Assembly: GCA_903926855.1 (NCBI GenBank)
Contig: CAIYKV010000005.1
Coordinates: 1-39,724, forward strand
Direction of reading: 5' to 3'
Length of the DNA stretch: 39,724 bases
Source of the DNA: an uncultured Bacteroidota bacterium
GTDB lineage: Bacteria > Bacteroidota > Bacteroidia > Chitinophagales > Chitinophagaceae
Of this stretch, positions 1-7,941 are shown piece by piece. Below the pieces are notes generated by a model, which had not been told where the DNA came from, ran no database searches, and saw only the letters and a program-made list of their open reading frames with translations. Position 1 is the stretch's first letter, and every line of letters starts with the position of its first letter. The position numbers and the translations under genes are program-made.

Positions 1-10
1 ATAGTAGTTA

Positions 11-556
11 TTATTTTTGGCGTAGCTTTTTATATATGGATATAGCTGCTAAAAGCAGTAAAATAAAGGCTATCAGTCCTACTATGCCCCATACAAAACT
101 GATACTTTCTTTTACTACCACCAGCATTACTATCGCAATTAACATTACGGTGGCCACTTCATTCCACATTCTCAATTGTTGAGAACTATACCTGAATTCA
201 CCACGCATTTCCTGAGAAAAAATATATTGAAGGGAGAAATGATAGATATACAATAAAAGAACAAACCCTAATTTCAATAACAGCCATCTTCCTGCATCTG
301 CAAAAACAAGCAGGTACCATCCCCCGTTATAAAGTACTACCAACCCCAATATTAGTGTCAGGATAGCCGAAGGCCAGGTAATCCCATACCATAATCTTTT
401 CGACATCAAAGCCAACTGTTCCCGCAGAATTTTTTTTTCTGCTTCCGGCTTTTCCGCTGCTTCCGTTGCATAAATAAATAATCTGGGCATATAAAAAAGC
501 CCTGCAAACCAGGTTACCACAAAAATGATATGAAGTGCTTTCAGATAAGGGTACAT
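11..556 (-). CDS. hemJ: Protoporphyrinogen IX oxidase HemJ (membrane protein)
   Basis: HemJ-family protein of 181 residues, proposed to oxidise protoporphyrinogen IX to protoporphyrin IX in the inner membrane, the step before iron insertion. The N-terminus LKALHIIFVVTWFAGLFYMP (residues 6-25) carries the conserved early histidine of this family inside a first membrane helix. Further hydrophobic segments lie near residues 58-77, 90-110, 134-147 and 152-173, consistent with a small polytopic protein. No hemG or hemY type oxidase is present in the window, so this gene fills the only gap in an otherwise complete heme set. It is on the same strand as hemH, 179 bases downstream of it, and the spacer carries heptamer repeats. 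The family call is firm; the catalytic role follows from family knowledge and from the neighbours. Confidence 0.88.
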   Translation of the reverse strand: MYPYLKALHIIFVVTWFAGLFYMPRLFIYATEAAEKPEAEKKILREQLALMSKRLWYGITWPSAILTLILGLVVLYNGGWYLLVFADAGRWLLLKLGFVLLLYIYHFSLQYIFSQEMRGEFRYSSQQLRMWNEVATVMLIAIVMLVVVKESISFVWGIVGLIAFILLLLAAISIYKKLRQK

Positions 557-599
557 AGAATCGGGTTTATCTATTCGTTTTAAAACTCAATACATTAAT

Positions 600-627
600 G
601 GTCATTGGTCAGTAGTCATTTGTCAGT
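600..627. repeat. Degenerate heptamer tandem repeat NGTCANT x4
   Basis: Four consecutive seven-base units read GGTCATT, GGTCAGT, AGTCATT and TGTCAGT, so the period is exactly 7 with drift at three positions. It lies in the hemH-hemJ spacer. The same GGTCATT word recurs at 24664-24763, and a related heptamer series occurs inside hemC. Confidence 0.75.
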
Positions 628-654
628 AGGCAAAAGCAACTCCTGAATTATACA

Positions 655-662
655 CAAACCTA
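655..662 (-). promoter_or_regulatory. Possible -7 element (TAGGTTTG) for hemJ
   Basis: On the minus strand this reads TAGGTTTG, an exact match to the Bacteroidota -7 consensus TAnnTTTG. It is about 100 bases before the hemJ start. No well-spaced -33 TTTG was found, so this is a weak call. If used, the leader would include the NGTCANT heptamers. Confidence 0.3.
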
Positions 663-683
663 TGATCTTTGTATATCCATGAA

Positions 684-732
684 ACGCCAAACGCCAAACG
701 CCAAACGCCAAACGCCAAACGCCAAACGCCAA
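684..732. repeat. Perfect heptanucleotide tandem repeat (ACGCCAA)x7
   Basis: Seven perfect head-to-tail copies of ACGCCAA occupy 49 bases and end four bases before the hemH stop codon. The word differs from the NGTCANT array 57 bases away but has the same period of 7. Perfect identity suggests recent or ongoing expansion, so copy number may vary between strains. Confidence 0.95.
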
Positions 733-735
733 TCC

Positions 736-1755
736 CTAATCCCTCGTCCACTTAACAATCGTATTCACCCAAACAGGATTCGTATTCAAACAGGGAATCA
801 TTTCATAAGTTTCACCCCCGGCTTTCATAAAAGATTCACGTCCCCTTTCATTGATTTCTTCAAGGGTTTCGAGACAATCACTGATAAAAGCCGGACAAAC
901 CACCAGTAGCTTCTTAATACCTTCTTTGGGCATTTGTTCTAACCGGATATCTGTAAAGGGTTGTAACCATCCTTTACCTAATCTGGACTGGAAAGAAATA
1001 CTGTATTTATCCTGAGGTATCCCAAGTTCTGCAGTTACCAAACGGGTAGTAGTAAAAACCTGGTGACGATAGCAATGATCATGGGCAGGAGAATCTGTTT
1101 CACAACAATTGCTGGTTGTGAGACAGTGAGATCCCGTAGTATCACTTTTCCGGATATGTCTTTCTGGAATGCCATGATAACTGAATAATATATGATCATA
1201 GTCCTTTTCGAGCCAGGGTTTGATATTGGAGGCAAGCGCGTGTAAATAATCCGGGTTTTTATAAAAAGGATCAATAACTGTCAGCTTAAATGGGTATTGA
1301 TACTTTGTATGATGCGCAACTGCATAGTCTACTGCGGTTTCAAAACTACTCATCGCATAATGGGGATAGAGTGGAATTAATACGACCTCCTCCAATTTTG
1401 GATAATCCCTGATCAGCGCATCAAAAGCCTGTTTGGGAGAGGGATTTCCATAACGCATGGCAATAGCCACGGGTTCCGACACTTTTTGTTGTAAAGCCTG
1501 CTGCAACTGTTTGGTAAGAACAATTAAAGGAGAACCCTCATCAGTCCAGATAGTTTTATACGCTTCGGCCGATTTGGGTGCCCGGAAAGGGACAATAATC
1601 CCTCTTACCAGCAAGGCACGGGGAATAAAGGGGATATCAATTACCTTTTCATCCATCAGGAACTCGTTCAGGTATTTCCTGACATCTTTTACTGCAGTAG
1701 AATCTGGCGAACCCAGGTTCATTAAGAGTATTGCTTTCTTGGCTTCTTGAGACAT
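736..1755 (-). CDS. hemH: Ferrochelatase with internal four-cysteine segment
   Basis: Inserts ferrous iron into protoporphyrin IX to give heme b. The protein is 339 residues from the start chosen here. SYHGIPERH supplies the catalytic histidine (H194) and DCLETLEEI the acidic active-site residues (E296, E299). The open frame reaches upstream to 1872, but similarity to the family begins at MSQEAKKAILLMNLGSP, and a TAnnTTTG box at 1772-1779 makes the ATG at 1755 the likely start. Between residues 208 and 232 there is a segment with C211, C217, C218 and C228, absent from short ferrochelatases such as that of Bacillus subtilis. It may bind an iron-sulfur cluster, as reported for some bacterial ferrochelatases. 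The gene is divergent from hemA. The enzyme call is very secure; the cluster is inferred. Confidence 0.96.
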   Translation of the reverse strand: MSQEAKKAILLMNLGSPDSTAVKDVRKYLNEFLMDEKVIDIPFIPRALLVRGIIVPFRAPKSAEAYKTIWTDEGSPLIVLTKQLQQALQQKVSEPVAIAMRYGNPSPKQAFDALIRDYPKLEEVVLIPLYPHYAMSSFETAVDYAVAHHTKYQYPFKLTVIDPFYKNPDYLHALASNIKPWLEKDYDHILFSYHGIPERHIRKSDTTGSHCLTTSNCCETDSPAHDHCYRHQVFTTTRLVTAELGIPQDKYSISFQSRLGKGWLQPFTDIRLEQMPKEGIKKLLVVCPAFISDCLETLEEINERGRESFMKAGGETYEMIPCLNTNPVWVNTIVKWTRD

Positions 1756-1771
1756 AATCGTATTATGGTTG

Positions 1772-1779
1772 CAAATGTA
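1772..1779 (-). promoter_or_regulatory. Putative -7 promoter element for hemH
   Basis: The minus strand reads TACATTTG, matching TAnnTTTG, with 16 bases between it and the hemH ATG. No clear -33 TTTG sits at the usual distance. The position agrees with a short leader and with the downstream start codon chosen for hemH. Confidence 0.45.
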
Positions 1780-1947
1780 ATATAACCACAGCATCTGTTT
1801 TTCATTTGCTGCTAGAATCAACCGAAGTAACGAAAGATCAGGTAGTATGGTTGTACAAGTAACCATTGTCATGGGTATTCGAGAAAATCTGACACAGAAA
1901 TGACAATGTAATGACTCAAATCATGGGTAGCAAGAAACCGCGAAAGA

Positions 1948-1955
1948 TACCTTTG
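1948..1955 (+). promoter_or_regulatory. Putative -7 promoter element for the hem operon
   Basis: TACCTTTG matches the Bacteroidota TAnnTTTG box and ends 36 bases before the hemA ATG. It lies in the 236-base hemH/hemA divergent spacer. No -33 TTTG is evident at standard spacing. It would drive hemA through hemL and possibly the genes after it. Confidence 0.45.
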
Positions 1956-1991
1956 CGTAGTTATAAGAAATAATTATAAGTAAAGCTGAGC

Positions 1992-3203
1992 ATGGAAATA
2001 AATCAATTTTTTGTTGCAGGGATTAACTACAAGAAAACGGATACACTAACCCGTGGCAAATTTGCTGTTAACCAGGATCAATATGGGGCTATTCTGGAAA
2101 ATGCAGGCAAAAAAGGCCTGACAGAGTTGTTTATTATAAGTACCTGTAACCGAACTGAAATTTATGGCGTAGCAGAAGATGTTAATATCCTGATCAAACT
2201 ACTTTGTAATGAAACGATTGGGGATGCAGCCACTTTTACCGAGCTTTCTTATGTAAACCAGGGACAGGCAGCTATCGAGCACCTGTTTTCTGTTGCTGCT
2301 GGACTGGATTCACAGATTTTGGGAGATTATGAAATTGTAGGCCAGATGAAACAAGCCATCAAATTTTCAAAAGAAAGGGGATTTGTAGGCGCATTTACCG
2401 AAAGATTATTCAATACCGTATTACAGGCATCAAAAGCCATCAAAAACGAAACAGCACTTAGTGGAGGAACCATCTCTGTTTCTTTTGCAGCCATCCAGTT
2501 TCTCAAAGAAACGGTTGCTGATACCTCAAATAAAAAGATTGTTTTGATTGGAACCGGTAAAATCGGGAGAAATACCTGTAAGAACCTGGTGGATTACCTG
2601 GAAACAAAAAATATTACGCTTATTAACCGGACAGACGAAAAAGCAATGGAATTGGCACTGGAATTGGGTTTACAAGTTGCTACCCATGCAAACCGTACAG
2701 AAGAAATCAACCAGGCAGATATTGTGATTGTAGCAACCAATGCAGATGCCCCGGTAATTACCCGCCAAAGTCTGTTGAACAGCAGCCCAAAAATATTGCT
2801 GGATCTTTCTATTCCTAATAATATTGACCCTTCGGCTGCCAATCTGGACCATATTACTTTGGTAAATGTGGATGACCTTTCCAAAATCAATGATAAAACC
2901 CTGGAAAAACGTCGTGCCGAAGTTCCTAAAGCAATCAACATCATTCAATTACATATCAGTGAATTCGTAGAATGGTTTGCCATGCGTCGCAATTTGACTG
3001 TTTTAAAAGCTGTTAAACAGAAATTGGTGGATATGCACTCCTGCAAACTCTACCAATCATCATATCATACCACAGATAGCCATAACATTGACAAAGCCTC
3101 TATTCAGAAAGTAGTGAATACCGTTGCGCTAAAAATGCAGCGTCAACAACAGCCAGGATGTTATTATATTGAGGCGATCAATGATTTCATGACAATCCAT
3201 TAA
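1992..3203 (+). CDS. hemA: Glutamyl-tRNA reductase
   Basis: First committed step of C5-pathway tetrapyrrole synthesis: NADPH reduction of glutamyl-tRNA(Glu) to glutamate-1-semialdehyde, the substrate of HemL encoded at the end of this operon. The 403-residue protein shows STCNRTEIYG with the nucleophilic cysteine at C52, the conserved histidine H97 in the AIEHLFSVAAGLDS region, and a dinucleotide loop GTGKIG at 187-192. The C-terminal part (about 300-400) is the helical dimerisation domain. The start is the first ATG after the putative promoter. The stop is three bases before hemC, so the two are translated as a unit. Regulation by heme-dependent proteolysis or tRNA supply cannot be judged from DNA. 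Confidence 0.97.
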   Translation: MEINQFFVAGINYKKTDTLTRGKFAVNQDQYGAILENAGKKGLTELFIISTCNRTEIYGVAEDVNILIKLLCNETIGDAATFTELSYVNQGQAAIEHLFSVAAGLDSQILGDYEIVGQMKQAIKFSKERGFVGAFTERLFNTVLQASKAIKNETALSGGTISVSFAAIQFLKETVADTSNKKIVLIGTGKIGRNTCKNLVDYLETKNITLINRTDEKAMELALELGLQVATHANRTEEINQADIVIVATNADAPVITRQSLLNSSPKILLDLSIPNNIDPSAANLDHITLVNVDDLSKINDKTLEKRRAEVPKAINIIQLHISEFVEWFAMRRNLTVLKAVKQKLVDMHSCKLYQSSYHTTDSHNIDKASIQKVVNTVALKMQRQQQPGCYYIEAINDFMTIH

Positions 3204-3206
3204 TCC

Positions 3207-4181
3207 ATGAGTAAAGTACTACGGATCGGCACACGCGAGAGTCAGCTGGCTGTTTGGCAGGCAACCCTTGTACAGGAACAATTAAAAGAACACGGCATTG
3301 CCAGCGAGTTGGTATATATAAAAAGTGACGGAGATATTGACCTGGTTACCCCATTATATGAATTAGGTGTACAAGGAATTTTCACCAAAACCCTGGATGC
3401 AGCTTTATTGGGTAACCGCATAGACATTGCCGTTCATTCCATGAAAGATGTGCCTACTTTTCTGGCAAAAGGAATAATTCAGTCCTCAGTATTACCCAGG
3501 GCTTCTTATCGGGATTTATTAGTGTATAAAGGCAACGAAGAAGAATTGTTTTATGAATTGGGTTTTATTAATGGAGAGTGGTCAATAGTAAACGGGCAAA
3601 CGGTACCCAATTCTTATTTAAAAATCGCCACCAGCAGTATTCGTCGTAAGGCACAGTGGCTAAATCGTTATCCGGCACATAGCATAGATAATCTTCGGGG
3701 AAATGTAAATACCCGGTTAAAAAAAGTAGCAGAAAGCGATTGGAACGGGGCAATATTTGCTGCAGCGGGATTGGAGCGTATTGGACTTAGGCCTGAAAAA
3801 TCAATTGAACTTGACTGGATGTTACCGGCTCCTGCACAAGGGGCGATTATGATTGTTTGCAGGGAAAACGACCTATCTTCTTTTGAATCCTGCCAATTAT
3901 TGAATGACTCCAACACCGCTTTATGCACCAAAATTGAAAGAGATTTTCTAAGAACCTTACTGGGTGGTTGTGCTACACCCATTAGTGCTTTGGCAGAAAT
4001 TACAGAAGACAGAGTTGTGTTCAAAGGTAATATTTTGTCAATTGATGGGAAAGAAAAATTTGAAACCACAATTACGAAACCAGTTTCCAGCAGTGAAGAC
4101 CTTGGCATTAGCATTGGAAAACAATTATTAGAAATGGGGGCAGATAAAATAGTAAGCGATATACGAAATGCAGGAGCATAA
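3207..4181 (+). CDS. hemC: Porphobilinogen deaminase (hydroxymethylbilane synthase)
   Basis: Polymerises four porphobilinogen units into hydroxymethylbilane on a dipyrromethane cofactor. The 324-residue protein has HSMKDV with catalytic aspartate D81, the substrate-binding pair R146-R147 in ATSSIRRKAQ, and the cofactor-anchoring cysteine C255 in LLGGCATPIS. The spacing from the catalytic aspartate to the arginine pair is 65 residues; in the E. coli enzyme (D84 to R131) it is 47. The extra segment, around residues 115-138, contains NGEWSIVNGQT, encoded by degenerate heptamers like those in nearby spacers. The last 14 bases overlap hemD. Function is secure. Confidence 0.97.
   Translation: MSKVLRIGTRESQLAVWQATLVQEQLKEHGIASELVYIKSDGDIDLVTPLYELGVQGIFTKTLDAALLGNRIDIAVHSMKDVPTFLAKGIIQSSVLPRASYRDLLVYKGNEEELFYELGFINGEWSIVNGQTVPNSYLKIATSSIRRKAQWLNRYPAHSIDNLRGNVNTRLKKVAESDWNGAIFAAAGLERIGLRPEKSIELDWMLPAPAQGAIMIVCRENDLSSFESCQLLNDSNTALCTKIERDFLRTLLGGCATPISALAEITEDRVVFKGNILSIDGKEKFETTITKPVSSSEDLGISIGKQLLEMGADKIVSDIRNAGA
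3570..3597 (+). repeat. Degenerate heptamer series inside hemC
   Basis: Within hemC the DNA can be split into consecutive seven-base units AATGGAG, AGTGGTC, AATAGTA and AACGGGC, each close to a consensus AATGGTC. This is a rotation of the GGTCAAT/GGTCATT type word seen in intergenic arrays. It encodes about residues 122-130, at the place where HemC is longer than its E. coli counterpart. The units are degenerate, so homology to the spacer repeats is inferred. Confidence 0.5.
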
Positions 4182-4881
4182 TATTCACATATTATGTACA
4201 CGTCCTATTGAAGAGGATTTGGTTGAGCAAGCGCTTTTACAAAATATCCGTATAGATAGCATTTCCTTGATCGAAACAGAACCCATTCAATCCATTGAAG
4301 TACAACAGGAGGTTGAACTGGCTTCTATTCAAATAGCAAATATTGTATTTACCAGCATGAACGCGGTAGAAGCGGTAACAGATTTACTGGATGGCGCTAT
4401 TCCGGAATGGCGAATTTATTGTATTGGCCATGCAACCAAAGAATTGATAGATGCCTATTTTGGTGAGGATGCCATTGCAGGCATTGCCGATAATGCTGCC
4501 GAGCTGGCGGAGGAGATTTTACAGGATGAAAACATTGATGAAATTATTTTTTTCTGTGGAAATAAAAAAAGAGAAGAGCTTTCCAAAAGACTTCAACAAA
4601 ACAATATCCATGTAAACGAAATCGTAGTTTACCAAACGCATACCATTGCCCAATCGATTGAGAAAAAATATGATGCGGTTATTTTTTTCAGTCCCAGTGC
4701 AGCAGAAAGTTTTTTTAGTAAAAACCGTTTAAGCGAAACAGCCATTGTTTTTGCCATTGGCTCTACTACCCGTGAAACCATCCAACAATTTTGCAAAAAC
4801 AAGATCATTGTCAGTAAATATCCTTCAAAACAAGCATTGGTAGAACAGGCAATTGACTACTTTACACAACTATTCAATTAA
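4168..4881 (+). CDS. hemD: Uroporphyrinogen-III synthase
   Basis: Cyclises hydroxymethylbilane with inversion of ring D to give uroporphyrinogen III. HemD sequences are poorly conserved; the call rests on the 237-residue length, on alternating beta-alpha segments of two Rossmann-like halves (for example residues 49-58 IVFTSMNAVE and 168-178 AVIFFSPSAAE, the latter typical of the family), and on the position between hemC and hemE. The ATG at 4168 overlaps hemC by 14 bases, which implies translational coupling. A second ATG at 4193 is out of frame. Neighbourhood makes the identification strong although no single catalytic residue can be pointed to. Confidence 0.88.
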   Translation: MQEHNIHILCTRPIEEDLVEQALLQNIRIDSISLIETEPIQSIEVQQEVELASIQIANIVFTSMNAVEAVTDLLDGAIPEWRIYCIGHATKELIDAYFGEDAIAGIADNAAELAEEILQDENIDEIIFFCGNKKREELSKRLQQNNIHVNEIVVYQTHTIAQSIEKKYDAVIFFSPSAAESFFSKNRLSETAIVFAIGSTTRETIQQFCKNKIIVSKYPSKQALVEQAIDYFTQLFN

Positions 4882-4917
4882 TCAAAACGAATACCCTAAT
4901 AGGGCAATACAATAACC

Positions 4918-5943
4918 ATGTTACAGAACGATTTATTATTAAAAGTATTAAGAGGCGAAAAAGCAGAAAGAACACCCGTATGGATGATGCGGCAGGCGGG
5001 TCGTTATTTACCGGAATACATGGTATTACGTGAAAAATATGGGTTCTTTGAACGCTGCCAGACACCCGAACTGGCGTGTGAGATCACTATCCAGCCTGTG
5101 AATATTATTGGTGTAGACGCTGCAATTTTATTTTCTGATATATTGGTGGTTCCGCAAGCAATGGGACTTGAGGTACAGTTAGTAGAGAGTAAAGGGCCAT
5201 ATCTGCCAAATCCTATAAAAACTCAAAAAGACCTTACCCGTGTTCGGGTACCAGATGTTCAGGAAACACTGGGTTATGTTTTTGATGCAATAAAGCTGAT
5301 TAAAAAAGAACTCAATAACCGTGTTCCTTTGATTGGTTTTGCCGGAGCTCCATGGACCATTCTTTGCTATATGGTTCAAGGAAAAGGATCAAAAACTTTT
5401 GATGAAGCCAAAGCATTCTGTTACACACAACCCGAACTGGCGCATACACTTTTACAAATGATCACGGATACTACCATTGCTTATTTGCAGGCACAGGTAA
5501 AAGCAGGAGCAGATACCGTTCAAATTTTTGATAGCTGGGGTGGCTTATTAGGACCAGCAGATTTTGAAAATCTTTCCTTACAATATATCCGTCAGATTGT
5601 AACTGCCTTAAAAGACCTGGCACCTACTATTATTTTTGCCAAAGGAGCCTGGCATAGTTTAGCGTCGATGGCAGCCACTGGCGCACAAGGTTTAGGGATT
5701 GATTGGTGTATTACACCACAAATGGCGAGGCAGTTTGCAGGTAACCAGGTTACTTTACAGGGAAATTTTGATCCGGCTAAATTGCTATCCCCCATACCGG
5801 TTATTCAAAAAGAAGTAAAACAGATGTTGGATGCATTTGGTTCAGGAAGACATATTGCTAACCTGGGTCACGGGATATTACCGAATGTACCGGTTGATCA
5901 TGCAAGGGCATTCGTGGATAGTGTAAAAAATTATAAAGGCTAA
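4918..5943 (+). CDS. hemE: Uroporphyrinogen decarboxylase
   Basis: Removes the four acetate carboxyls of uroporphyrinogen III to give coproporphyrinogen III. The 341-residue protein has the N-terminal signature [14 protein letters not shown] (residues 21-34), the active-site aspartate D74 in [10 protein letters not shown], the GFAGAPWTI segment around residue 140, and a C-terminal [11 protein letters not shown] motif. Length is normal for the family. It starts 36 bases after hemD. A TTG start for hemF follows four bases after its stop, so the two genes are probably coupled. Confidence 0.97.
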   Translation: MLQNDLLLKVLRGEKAERTPVWMMRQAGRYLPEYMVLREKYGFFERCQTPELACEITIQPVNIIGVDAAILFSDILVVPQAMGLEVQLVESKGPYLPNPIKTQKDLTRVRVPDVQETLGYVFDAIKLIKKELNNRVPLIGFAGAPWTILCYMVQGKGSKTFDEAKAFCYTQPELAHTLLQMITDTTIAYLQAQVKAGADTVQIFDSWGGLLGPADFENLSLQYIRQIVTALKDLAPTIIFAKGAWHSLASMAATGAQGLGIDWCITPQMARQFAGNQVTLQGNFDPAKLLSPIPVIQKEVKQMLDAFGSGRHIANLGHGILPNVPVDHARAFVDSVKNYKG

Positions 5944-5947
5944 TCCA

Positions 5948-6898
5948 TTGACTACTGAGGTTCCATATAAAACCAATCCTCTTGTCTTTAGAGAAAGATG
6001 GATAGAATTCATCTATACATTACAGGATACCATCTGCAAGGGTCTTGAACTGATAGATGGAAAAGCTATTTTTATTGAAGATCGTTGGGAAAGAGAAGAA
6101 GGAGAAGGTGGTGGTGGTAAAACAAGAACTTTGACAGGTGGACTGGTATTTGAAAAAGCCGGAGTAAATACTTCTGTAGTTTTTGGAAAAGTAACGGATA
6201 CCATGCGCAGGAGTTTACAAATAGAAGGTGATACCTGGTTTGCCTGCGGATTATCATTGGTATTACATCCATTAAATCCTTATGTTCCTACTGTGCACGC
6301 CAATTGGCGGTATTTTGAATTGTATAATGCAGCTGGTGAGGTAGCAGACAGATGGTTTGGTGGAGGTACTGATCTAACACCCTATTATCTTTTTGAAGAA
6401 GATGCCAAACATTTTCATCAAACCCTGAAAAATATTTTGGATGATTTTGATGAAGAACTCTATCCAAGGTATAAAAAGAATTGTGATGACTATTTTGTGA
6501 ACATACATAGAAATAAAGAAACCCGTGGCATTGGTGGTATTTTTTATGATCATCTGCGCCCTGATGAACATACAGATCTCGAAACCCTGTTTCGCTTTCA
6601 AAAGGCAAATGGAAATTCATTTCTTCCTGCTTATCTCCCGATAGTTGAAAAAAGAAAAGATAGCAAATATGCAGAAAGGGAAATCGAGTGGCAGGAGATC
6701 AGAAGAGGTCGCTATGTAGAATTTAATTTGTTACACGACAGGGGTACTATTTTTGGTTTAAAAACAAATGGCAGAACCGAAAGCATTTTGATGAGTTTAC
6801 CACCAAGAGCCAGATGGAATTATGATCATCACCCATCCCCCGGTACGGAAGAGGAAAAATTACTAAACGTTTGTTTGCATCCTGTTAACTGGATTTAA
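5948..6898 (+). CDS. hemF: Oxygen-dependent coproporphyrinogen-III oxidase (TTG start)
   Basis: Uses molecular oxygen to convert two propionates of coproporphyrinogen III to vinyls, giving protoporphyrinogen IX. The 316-residue protein shows VHANWRYFE (117-124 region, metal or substrate histidine), GGGTDLTPYY (138-147), the NIHRNKETRGIGGIFYD segment and YVEFNLLHDRGT near the C-terminus. No in-frame ATG exists before conserved sequence begins at FRERWIEF, so the start must be the TTG at 5948, four bases after hemE. Choice of the O2-dependent enzyme, with no hemN-type radical SAM enzyme in the cluster, suggests aerobic heme synthesis. Family assignment is secure. Confidence 0.96.
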   Translation: MTTEVPYKTNPLVFRERWIEFIYTLQDTICKGLELIDGKAIFIEDRWEREEGEGGGGKTRTLTGGLVFEKAGVNTSVVFGKVTDTMRRSLQIEGDTWFACGLSLVLHPLNPYVPTVHANWRYFELYNAAGEVADRWFGGGTDLTPYYLFEEDAKHFHQTLKNILDDFDEELYPRYKKNCDDYFVNIHRNKETRGIGGIFYDHLRPDEHTDLETLFRFQKANGNSFLPAYLPIVEKRKDSKYAEREIEWQEIRRGRYVEFNLLHDRGTIFGLKTNGRTESILMSLPPRARWNYDHHPSPGTEEEKLLNVCLHPVNWI

Positions 6899-6907
6899 TT
6901 GATACCT

Positions 6908-7888
6908 ATGATACTTCAAAGAAGAAACCGAATACTTCGTCAATCACCTGCCATCAGGGCAATGGTAGCGGAAACCATTTTGCAGCCAGCCGATTTTATT
7001 GCCCCTTTATTTATTGATGAAGGAGAAAACCTGGTTACAGAAATCGTATCTATGCCCGGCTACTATCGCCGTAGTCTTGATCTTACTGTAAAAGAAGTAA
7101 AAGAGCTATGGGGAATGGGTATCAAATCTGTATTGCTTTTTATAAAATGCAAGGATGAATGGAAAGATAATACCGGCAAAGAAGCTTGGAACAAGCATGG
7201 CTTGATGCAGCGAAGTGTAAAAGCCATCAAAGAAGCAGTTCCAGAAATGGTGGTAATGACTGATGTGGCCCTTGATCCGTATTCCTCATACGGACATGAT
7301 GGGATTGTAAAAAATGGTGAAATCGTAAATGATGAAACAGTTGAGGCACTTGTTAAAATGAGTATCAGTCATGCAGAAGCCGGTGCAGATTTTGTTGCCC
7401 CGAGTGATATGATGGATGGCAGGATTGGGGCAATCAGAGAGGGGCTGGAAGAGCATCATTTTACAAAAACGGGCATTATGAGTTATAGTGCCAAATATGC
7501 TTCCTGCTTTTATGGACCATTCAGAGATGCATTGGATAGTGCACCAGGTTTTGGCGATAAAAAAACCTACCAGATGGATTATGCCAACCGGACAGAAGCC
7601 ATTAAAGAAACGATAATTGATGTGGAAGAAGGGGCAGATATTGTGATGATTAAACCCGCACTGGCTTATCTGGATATTATCAGGGAAATTAAAAATGCAG
7701 TGGATGTTCCGGTAAGTGCTTACCAGGTTAGTGGAGAATATGCGATGATTAAAGCAGCAGCTAAAATGGGTTGGCTGAACGAGGAAAAAACAATACTGGA
7801 ATGTTTAACCTCCATCAAAAGAGCGGGGGCAGATTTGATCGCTACTTATTTTGCAAAAGAAGCGGTGAGATTGCTAAACGAAAAATAA
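6908..7888 (+). CDS. hemB: Porphobilinogen synthase (delta-aminolevulinic acid dehydratase)
   Basis: Condenses two 5-aminolevulinate molecules to porphobilinogen. From the ATG at 6908 the protein has 326 residues; a TTG at 6899, directly after the hemF stop, is in frame and would add three residues. The Schiff-base lysines are K196 (MSYSAKYAS) and K249 (IVMIKPALAYLDII). The segment around residues 119-132, DVALDPYSSYGHDG, lacks the cysteines that bind catalytic zinc in the E. coli type and resembles the magnesium-type enzymes. The gene sits second to last in the hem operon, between hemF and hemL. Function is secure; metal dependence is inferred from the missing cysteines. Confidence 0.96.
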   Translation: MILQRRNRILRQSPAIRAMVAETILQPADFIAPLFIDEGENLVTEIVSMPGYYRRSLDLTVKEVKELWGMGIKSVLLFIKCKDEWKDNTGKEAWNKHGLMQRSVKAIKEAVPEMVVMTDVALDPYSSYGHDGIVKNGEIVNDETVEALVKMSISHAEAGADFVAPSDMMDGRIGAIREGLEEHHFTKTGIMSYSAKYASCFYGPFRDALDSAPGFGDKKTYQMDYANRTEAIKETIIDVEEGADIVMIKPALAYLDIIREIKNAVDVPVSAYQVSGEYAMIKAAAKMGWLNEEKTILECLTSIKRAGADLIATYFAKEAVRLLNEK

Positions 7889-7941
7889 TATAGTAACCAA
7901 CAGAATAGAAATTCTTTCGTTTGCCTGTAAAATAAAGAACT

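Noticed and set aside
684..732. CRISPR array
   Set aside because: The repeat unit is 7 bases with no spacers and no cas genes nearby.
679..909. Plus-strand frame of 76 codons beginning in the ACGCCAA array
   Set aside because: The start is created by the tandem repeat and the rest is antisense to hemH; no protein features.
1756..1872. Upstream extension of the hemH frame
   Set aside because: It precedes the conserved N-terminus and overlaps the TACATTTG promoter candidate.
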